Assembly (NCBI GenBank): GCA_947167045.1
Contig: CAMVGO010000022.1
Location: 1 to 38,098, forward strand
DNA from: an uncultured Clostridia bacterium
GTDB lineage: Bacteria; Bacillota; Clostridia; Saccharofermentanales; Saccharofermentanaceae
Reading direction: 5' to 3'
Length of the DNA: 38,098 nt
Shown: one piece after another, positions 34,058 to 38,098 of the stretch
Numbering within the stretch: position 1 is the first letter of the stretch
Layout of the letters: each line of letters begins with the position of its first letter
Notes under the pieces: model-generated
Seen by the model: only the letters and a program-made list of their open reading frames with translations
What the model was told of the DNA's origin: nothing
Databases searched by the model: none
Translations under genes and position numbers: made by a program

Positions 34058-34306
34058 TTGTAGTCTGAGATGCTCGAAAAGCGGGATTTCAGATTTTCAA
34101 CTGGTAGTCTGAGATGCTCTGGAACTGACAGGTTCAGACTACCAAAATCTCAACATGGTAGTCTGAACTTGCTTAAAAAGCGGTACCTCAGACTACCAAA
34201 AGTCCAAGATGGTAGTCTGAACTTGCTTAAAAAGCGGTGCTTCAGACTACCAAAAGTCCAAGATGGTAGTCTGATATGCCCGAAAATCGACAGGTTCAGA
34301 CTACCA
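34058..34306. repeat. Array of five 54-bp-period palindromic hairpin units
   Basis: Units 2-5 each have a left arm TGGTAGTCTGA (starts 34102, 34156, 34210 and 34264), a 21-nt loop, a right arm TCAGACTACCA, and an 11-nt linker; the period is exactly 54 bp. Unit 1 (34058-34099) is degenerate: one change in the left arm, three in the right arm, a 20-nt loop, and only 44 bp to the next unit. The arms of units 2-5 are identical, while loops vary. Linkers also allow right arm to next left arm pairing with an 11-nt loop. This occupies most of the 521-bp gap between 33914 and 34434. Confidence 0.9.
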
Positions 34307-34354
34307 AAGCACAGCAAGGGCCTTTGCTTACGATGGGATATAGCTGCTCACTTC

Positions 34355-34383
34355 TTGAAAACTTCATCCCAAATCACTATAAT
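34355..34383 (+). promoter_or_regulatory. Sigma-A-type promoter of metG
   Basis: TTGAAA (34355-34360), a 17-nt spacer and a perfect TATAAT (34378-34383). The predicted start near 34390 gives a 45-nt leader, far too short for a T-box or S-box riboswitch. Confidence 0.7.
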
Positions 34384-34393
34384 CATTTAATTA

Positions 34394-34422
34394 CGCGCTC
34401 TAATATTAATAATATATGCGCG
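34394..34422 (+). other. Hairpin in the metG leader next to the ribosome site
   Basis: CGCGC (34394-34398) can pair with GCGCG (34418-34422), enclosing an AT-rich self-complementary segment. The right arm ends on the first base of GAGGAGG (34422-34428), the ribosome site of metG. Confidence 0.4.
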
Positions 34423-34434
34423 AGGAGGAACATC

Positions 34435-36372
34435 ATGGCAGAAAAGAAGACATTCTACATCACAACACCGATCTACTATCCGTCGGGCAATCCGCACATC
34501 GGACATTGCTATTCGACGCTTGCATGCGACGCTATCGCAAGAATGAAGCGAATGCAGGGCTATGATGTAATGTTCTCCACAGGTACAGACGAGCACGGTC
34601 AGAAGATCGAGAAGAAAGCTAATGAAATGGGCGTTACGCCTAAGGCTTACGTAGACGATATCGTTGCCAACTTTAAGAGGCTCTGGTCTACGCTCGGGAT
34701 CAAGTATGACAGATATGTCAGAACCACTGACGATTACCATATCAAGACCGTTCAGAACATGTTCGAGAAGCTCTATAAGGACGGCTACATCTATAAGAGC
34801 GAGTACAAGGGTAAGTATTGCACGCCCTGTGAGTCTTTCTGGACTGAGAGCCAGCTCGTTGACGGCAAGTGCCCTGACTGCGGAAGAGAAGTTACAGAAG
34901 CATCCGAGGAGGCTTATTTCTTCAAGCTTTCAGAGTTCGGTCCGAGGCTTAAGGAACTTCTCCTTGATCCCGAAAAGAATTTCCTGGAGCCTAAGTCCAG
35001 AGTCAACGAGATGATCAACAACTTCATCGAGCCCGGACTTCAGGATCTCTGCGTATCCAGAACGAGCGTTAAGTGGGGTATCCCCGTTACTTTCGATGAG
35101 GGACACTATGTTTACGTCTGGATGGACGCTCTCACGAACTATATCTCGCTTCTTGGCTTCATGAACGACACATATGATGACTACGAGAAATACTGGCCGG
35201 CAGACATGCACGTAATGGCGAAAGAGATCGTAAGATTCCACTCGCTCATCTGGCCTGCATTCCTCATGGCATTGGGAGAACCCCTTCCTAAGAAGGTTTA
35301 CGGCCACGGTTGGATCACATTTGACGGCGGCAAGATGAGCAAGTCAAAGGGCAATGTCATCGATCCTTTCGTTCTCTGCGAGAGATACGGCGTTGACGCT
35401 TTGAGATATCACCTCTTAAGAGAGATGGTATTCGGTTCTGACTGCCCTTATTCAAATGAGCAGATGTTCGCAAGGATCAACTCTGACCTCGCTAATGATC
35501 TCGGAAACCTTGTTTCGAGGACAGTTGCGATGGCTATCAAGTATTTTGACGGAACGCTGCCTGTTGAGAAGGATTTCAACGATTCTGACAACAACCTGCT
35601 CGAGCAGCTCGACGCGCTTCCTGATTATGTTTCGGATACATTCGAGACAATGCGTTTCTCCGACGGTCTTGCCAAGATCTTCAGCGTTATCGCGAGAGCA
35701 AACAAGTATATCGACGAGAACGAACCCTGGAAGCTCGCTAAGGATGAGACAGCCAAGCCCAGACTTGCCGCTGTTCTTTATAACCTGCTCGATGCCATCA
35801 GACGCGTTGCTATTCTCCTTGAACCCGTTATGCCTCATACATCCCCAAAGATCTATGAGCAGATCGGTGCGGATGCTTCCAATACCACATGGGAGTCTAC
35901 TAAGGTAAGACACGGACTTGCAGCTGACGTAACTGTCAAGAAGGGCGAAGTACTCTTCCCGAGGATCGACATCGAGAAGGAGATCGACGAGCTCAACAAG
36001 CTGTTCCCGGCAGAGGAAGAGAAGGGCAAGGACTTAGAGCCCTTAAAGCCCCTTACGAAGTTCGATAACTTCGCTGCTTTGGATCTGAGAGCCGTTAAAG
36101 TCCTTTCCTGCGAGAAGGTCGAAAAGTCCGACAAGCTCCTGAAGTTTAAGGTCGACGACGGATTCGGCGAGAGACAGGTACTTTCCGGCATCGCCAAGTA
36201 CTATAAGCCTGAAGAGCTTGTAGGCAAGACTCTTGCGATGATTGTAAACCTTGAACCCAGAAAGATGATGGGCCTTGAGAGCAACGGTATGATCCTCTCG
36301 GTCAAGTATGGTGACGGTTACAGGGTCGTCGAGTTCGATGATTCCGTTCTGCCCGGTTCTGACATTTCGTAA
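34435..36372 (+). CDS. metG: Methionyl-tRNA synthetase with C-terminal tRNA-binding domain
   Basis: A 645-residue class I synthetase. HIGH is at 21-24 (PHIGH), KMSKS at 300-304, and a single zinc knuckle Cys129/Cys132/Cys146/Cys149 is present. The C-terminal 110 residues are an EMAP/Arc1p-like tRNA-binding domain (FAALDLRAVKVLSCEKVEKS; MGLESNGMIL). ATG 34435 has GAGGAGG six nt upstream; the frame is open further up through the repeat array, but that part is not coding. tatD follows after 6 nt, as in many Firmicutes. Confidence 0.97.
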   Translation: MAEKKTFYITTPIYYPSGNPHIGHCYSTLACDAIARMKRMQGYDVMFSTGTDEHGQKIEKKANEMGVTPKAYVDDIVANFKRLWSTLGIKYDRYVRTTDDYHIKTVQNMFEKLYKDGYIYKSEYKGKYCTPCESFWTESQLVDGKCPDCGREVTEASEEAYFFKLSEFGPRLKELLLDPEKNFLEPKSRVNEMINNFIEPGLQDLCVSRTSVKWGIPVTFDEGHYVYVWMDALTNYISLLGFMNDTYDDYEKYWPADMHVMAKEIVRFHSLIWPAFLMALGEPLPKKVYGHGWITFDGGKMSKSKGNVIDPFVLCERYGVDALRYHLLREMVFGSDCPYSNEQMFARINSDLANDLGNLVSRTVAMAIKYFDGTLPVEKDFNDSDNNLLEQLDALPDYVSDTFETMRFSDGLAKIFSVIARANKYIDENEPWKLAKDETAKPRLAAVLYNLLDAIRRVAILLEPVMPHTSPKIYEQIGADASNTTWESTKVRHGLAADVTVKKGEVLFPRIDIEKEIDELNKLFPAEEEKGKDLEPLKPLTKFDNFAALDLRAVKVLSCEKVEKSDKLLKFKVDDGFGERQVLSGIAKYYKPEELVGKTLAMIVNLEPRKMMGLESNGMILSVKYGDGYRVVEFDDSVLPGSDIS

Positions 36373-36378
36373 AGAACC

Positions 36379-37227
36379 GTGAAGGAAGCCGTATATTACA
36401 GCGGGAGCGCTGAGTTTTTTGATACTCACGCTCACATATACAGTCACAGGTATGAAAAAGAAGGTAACACTTCAGTAGAGGACGTCCTGCAAAGATGCAG
36501 GGCGTCCGGTGTTACTTCCGTGCTCATTCCTGCAGACAACGAATATACTTCGAAGGCTGCAGTGGATCTGGCAAACAGGCTTGACGGTTTCTCGGGGGTT
36601 ACCCTGTACGCTTCTGTGGGAGTCCATCCGCACGAGGCGAAGGATTACACGGATGATACCGAGAAGTTCCTGAGGGACTGCCTGGAGCACAGCAAGGAGC
36701 GAAGGATAATGGCTCTGGGCGAGATCGGTCTTGATTATTACTACGATCATTCCGAGAGGAGCATTCAGCGGGAAGTCTTCGAAAAGCAACTCATACTTGC
36801 TTATGAGTACGATATTCCGTTTATCCTTCATGAGAGGGACGCTACGGGCGACTGCCTTGACATCCTGAGACGCTTTTATAAAGAGGGCAGGCTCAGGAGC
36901 CTTCCCGGAGTATGCCACTGCTGTTCCTGTTCTTTAGAGGCCTCGCAGGAGCTTGTTAAGATGGGTTTCTATCTGGGCTTTGACGGTCCCATAACGTTTA
37001 AGAACAATAAGAAGACGCCTGAAGTGGCTCTTAATACACCCTGGGACCGTATAGTAATAGAGACGGACAGTCCGTATCTTACGCCCGAACCGAACAGGGG
37101 CCTGTTAAATGAGCCGTGCCACGTTCCGTTTGTGTGCGAAAAGATCGCCGAGATAAAGGGTGTGACTATTGATGAAGCCGCCCGAATAACCTATGATAAC
37201 GGCAAGAAGCTTTATGGAGTAGATTGA
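36379..37227 (+). CDS. tatD: TatD-family metal-dependent DNase
   Basis: A 282-residue TIM-barrel hydrolase. The metal ligands are visible: DTHAH (Asp15, His17, His19), Glu115 in GEIGLDYYY, His151 in LHERDA, His180 in CHCCS and Asp230 in ETDSPYLTP. TatD proteins have 3'-5' exonuclease and AP-type activities linked to DNA repair. The only reasonable start is GTG 36379, which gives a slightly long N-terminus and has only a weak AAAG site 4 nt upstream. It is probably coupled to metG. A run of Cys residues (CHCCSCS) around the fourth ligand is a local peculiarity. Confidence 0.93.
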   Translation: MKEAVYYSGSAEFFDTHAHIYSHRYEKEGNTSVEDVLQRCRASGVTSVLIPADNEYTSKAAVDLANRLDGFSGVTLYASVGVHPHEAKDYTDDTEKFLRDCLEHSKERRIMALGEIGLDYYYDHSERSIQREVFEKQLILAYEYDIPFILHERDATGDCLDILRRFYKEGRLRSLPGVCHCCSCSLEASQELVKMGFYLGFDGPITFKNNKKTPEVALNTPWDRIVIETDSPYLTPEPNRGLLNEPCHVPFVCEKIAEIKGVTIDEAARITYDNGKKLYGVD

Positions 37228-37229
37228 TT

Positions 37230-37703
37230 ATGAAGAAAAAGAGCGACATCATCCTGATCATCATCACCGTGATATTGGTAATAGTCCTTGCGGTAGGGTT
37301 CGTTTATGACAGGAACACCGCACTGATCGAGAGGACAAACCATGTGGCCATCGTCGGTGACGAGAATCTTGAGATCGTAAAGATGAACAAGGTCGGATTC
37401 CTTTTTATGCGCGCAGCATACGAAGCAAGACTCAGGATCAAGGACGGTGAGGCCGATAACTATATCATCCGTATTGCACAGACATACGGCGGTGCAGGCG
37501 AGATGTTTGACTATGCCCAGTATAAGCAGTATGAAGCAGATGTCTTAAACGGCGTAACAATCAAACCTAATCCAAGGGAAGATTCGTTTATCTGGGTGCT
37601 TGGCGTACGTCTCGAAGAGAATTCAAACAAGAATGTGGTTTATATCGTTACTCTTGAGGGCGAGGGAGAGGCATATCTCTACCTGTATTATTCGAGACGA
37701 TAA
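37230..37703 (+). CDS. Small membrane-anchored protein of unknown function
   Basis: A 157-residue protein: basic start MKKKSD, one membrane segment (7-27), then an extracytoplasmic domain of about 130 residues rich in Tyr, Glu and Asp. There is no lipobox cysteine. I do not recognise a family. ATG 37230 has GGAG about 9 nt upstream; a TTG at 37224 would overlap the tatD stop. It is the last gene of the metG-tatD run. Confidence 0.65.
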   Translation: MKKKSDIILIIITVILVIVLAVGFVYDRNTALIERTNHVAIVGDENLEIVKMNKVGFLFMRAAYEARLRIKDGEADNYIIRIAQTYGGAGEMFDYAQYKQYEADVLNGVTIKPNPREDSFIWVLGVRLEENSNKNVVYIVTLEGEGEAYLYLYYSRR

Positions 37704-37762
37704 GCTGAAAACGGCAGAAAATACGGAGTTTCAACCGATTTTGACTTTCTTGAAAAACTATA

Positions 37763-37791
37763 TTGACAATGCTCCGGATTTTTTTTATAAT
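37763..37791 (+). promoter_or_regulatory. Consensus promoter of the tRNA cluster
   Basis: Perfect TTGACA (37763-37768), a 17-nt spacer and perfect TATAAT (37786-37791). The predicted start near 37798 is 26 nt before tRNA-Val. Confidence 0.85.
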
Positions 37792-37823
37792 TCATTCGCG
37801 CTTTGAATAAAGGTGTGGCTAAC

Positions 37824-37899
37824 GGAAGCTTAGCTCAGCTGGGAGAGCATCTGCCTTACAAGCAGAGGGTCACAGGTTCGAGCCCTGTAGTTTCCACCA
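37824..37899 (+). tRNA. tRNA-Val (UAC anticodon)
   Basis: A 76-nt tRNA. The acceptor stem GGAAGCT pairs with AGTTTCC, the anticodon loop is CTTACAA, the T-loop TTCGAGC, discriminator A, and CCA is encoded. Confidence 0.96.
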
Positions 37900-37906
37900 A
37901 TGGTAC

Positions 37907-37984
37907 GGCGCAGTAGTTCAGCCTGGTTAGAATGCCAGCCTGTCACGCTGGAGGTCGAGGGTTCGAGCCCCTTCTGCGTCGCCA
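37907..37984 (+). tRNA. tRNA-Asp (GUC anticodon)
   Basis: A 78-nt tRNA. The acceptor stem GGCGCAG pairs with CTGCGTC, the anticodon loop is CTGTCAC, discriminator G, and CCA is encoded. It lies 7 nt after tRNA-Val. Confidence 0.96.
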
Positions 37985-37990
37985 TTTACT

Positions 37991-38024
37991 TTAGGCCGAA
38001 CACTTTATAAGGTGTTCGGCCTAA
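37991..38024. other. 13-bp perfect hairpin between tRNA genes
   Basis: TTAGGCCGAACAC (37991-38003) pairs perfectly with GTGTTCGGCCTAA (38012-38024) around an 8-nt loop. No T tract follows, so it is not a standard terminator. Confidence 0.75.
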
Positions 38025-38029
38025 CTCTT

Positions 38030-38098
38030 GCTCAGATAGCTCAGTCGGTAGAGCAGGGGACTGAAAATCCCCGTGTCGGCAGTTCGATTCTGTCTCTG
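38030..38098 (+). tRNA. tRNA-Phe (GAA anticodon), 3' end cut by window
   Basis: The acceptor 5' strand GCTCAGA, D-arm, anticodon loop CTGAAAA (GAA), variable loop and T-arm are present. The window ends inside the 3' acceptor strand after TCTG, which matches the expected complement. Confidence 0.93.

Noticed and set aside
34058..34306. CRISPR array (33-bp repeat with 21-bp spacers)
   Set aside because: Spacers are too short, two are nearly identical and others share segments; the repeat is a full palindrome with its own linker variation, and there are no cas genes.
34070..34390. Repetitive open frame encoding RFRLPK-type 18-residue repeats
   Set aside because: The frame is open only because the unit is 54 bp, a multiple of three. 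There is no ribosome site, and the palindromes explain the conservation.
34391..34434. T-box or SAM riboswitch before metG
   Set aside because: The promoter leaves a leader of only about 45 nt, and no specifier loop, T-box sequence or S-box motif is present.

Overview
The window looks like a chromosomal segment of a Gram-positive anaerobe, most likely class Clostridia (Bacillota). Evidence for this is the 56-residue 2[4Fe-4S] ferredoxin, RicT/YaaT, the LytTR plus DUF3021 pair, TTGACA/TATAAT-type promoters, strong AGGAGG ribosome sites, frequent TTG/GTG starts and moderate GC content. I cannot fix the family or genus. No phage, insertion sequence, plasmid or CRISPR locus is visible.

Left part (1-10.3 kb): the end of aspS runs into lepB and lepA as a tight operon. 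Three minus-strand envelope genes follow: a two-zinc-ribbon membrane protein, an Lgt-like membrane protein and a Pro/Gln-rich membrane protein. Then come a plus-strand ABC exporter, a minus-strand membrane acyltransferase with tRNA-Leu(UAG) upstream, and a plus-strand membrane-anchored M15-type peptidase.

Middle (10.3-22.3 kb): a DeoR-family regulator, possibly leaderless, is followed by a long run holding a degenerate sialate-O-acetylesterase-like protein, an AraC regulator, folE, folP and a folB-folK fusion. A good promoter then starts a second run: an Arg/Asn/Gln-rich disordered protein, tmk, holB and ricT. A short ferredoxin gene with its own terminator, an unknown membrane-anchored protein and a GNAT-nitroreductase fusion come next.

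Right-middle (22.4-33.1 kb), more accessory in character: a GH29 fucosidase, an AT-rich membrane-protein gene, a TetR/SDR/condensation-fold acyltransferase operon with a palindromic operator candidate, an ABC transporter plus LytTR regulator plus DUF3021 operon, a membrane protein built from two zinc-ribbon/TPR-like halves, then a tRNA1(Val)-type methyltransferase and rsmI.

Right end (33.1-38.1 kb): a minus-strand PD-(D/E)XK-like gene is broken by one base in an A7 run. A 521-bp gene-free gap beside it holds a regular array of palindromic 54-bp units, the most unusual structure in the window. metG, tatD and a small anchored protein follow, and a consensus promoter drives a tRNA Val-Asp-Phe cluster cut by the window edge.
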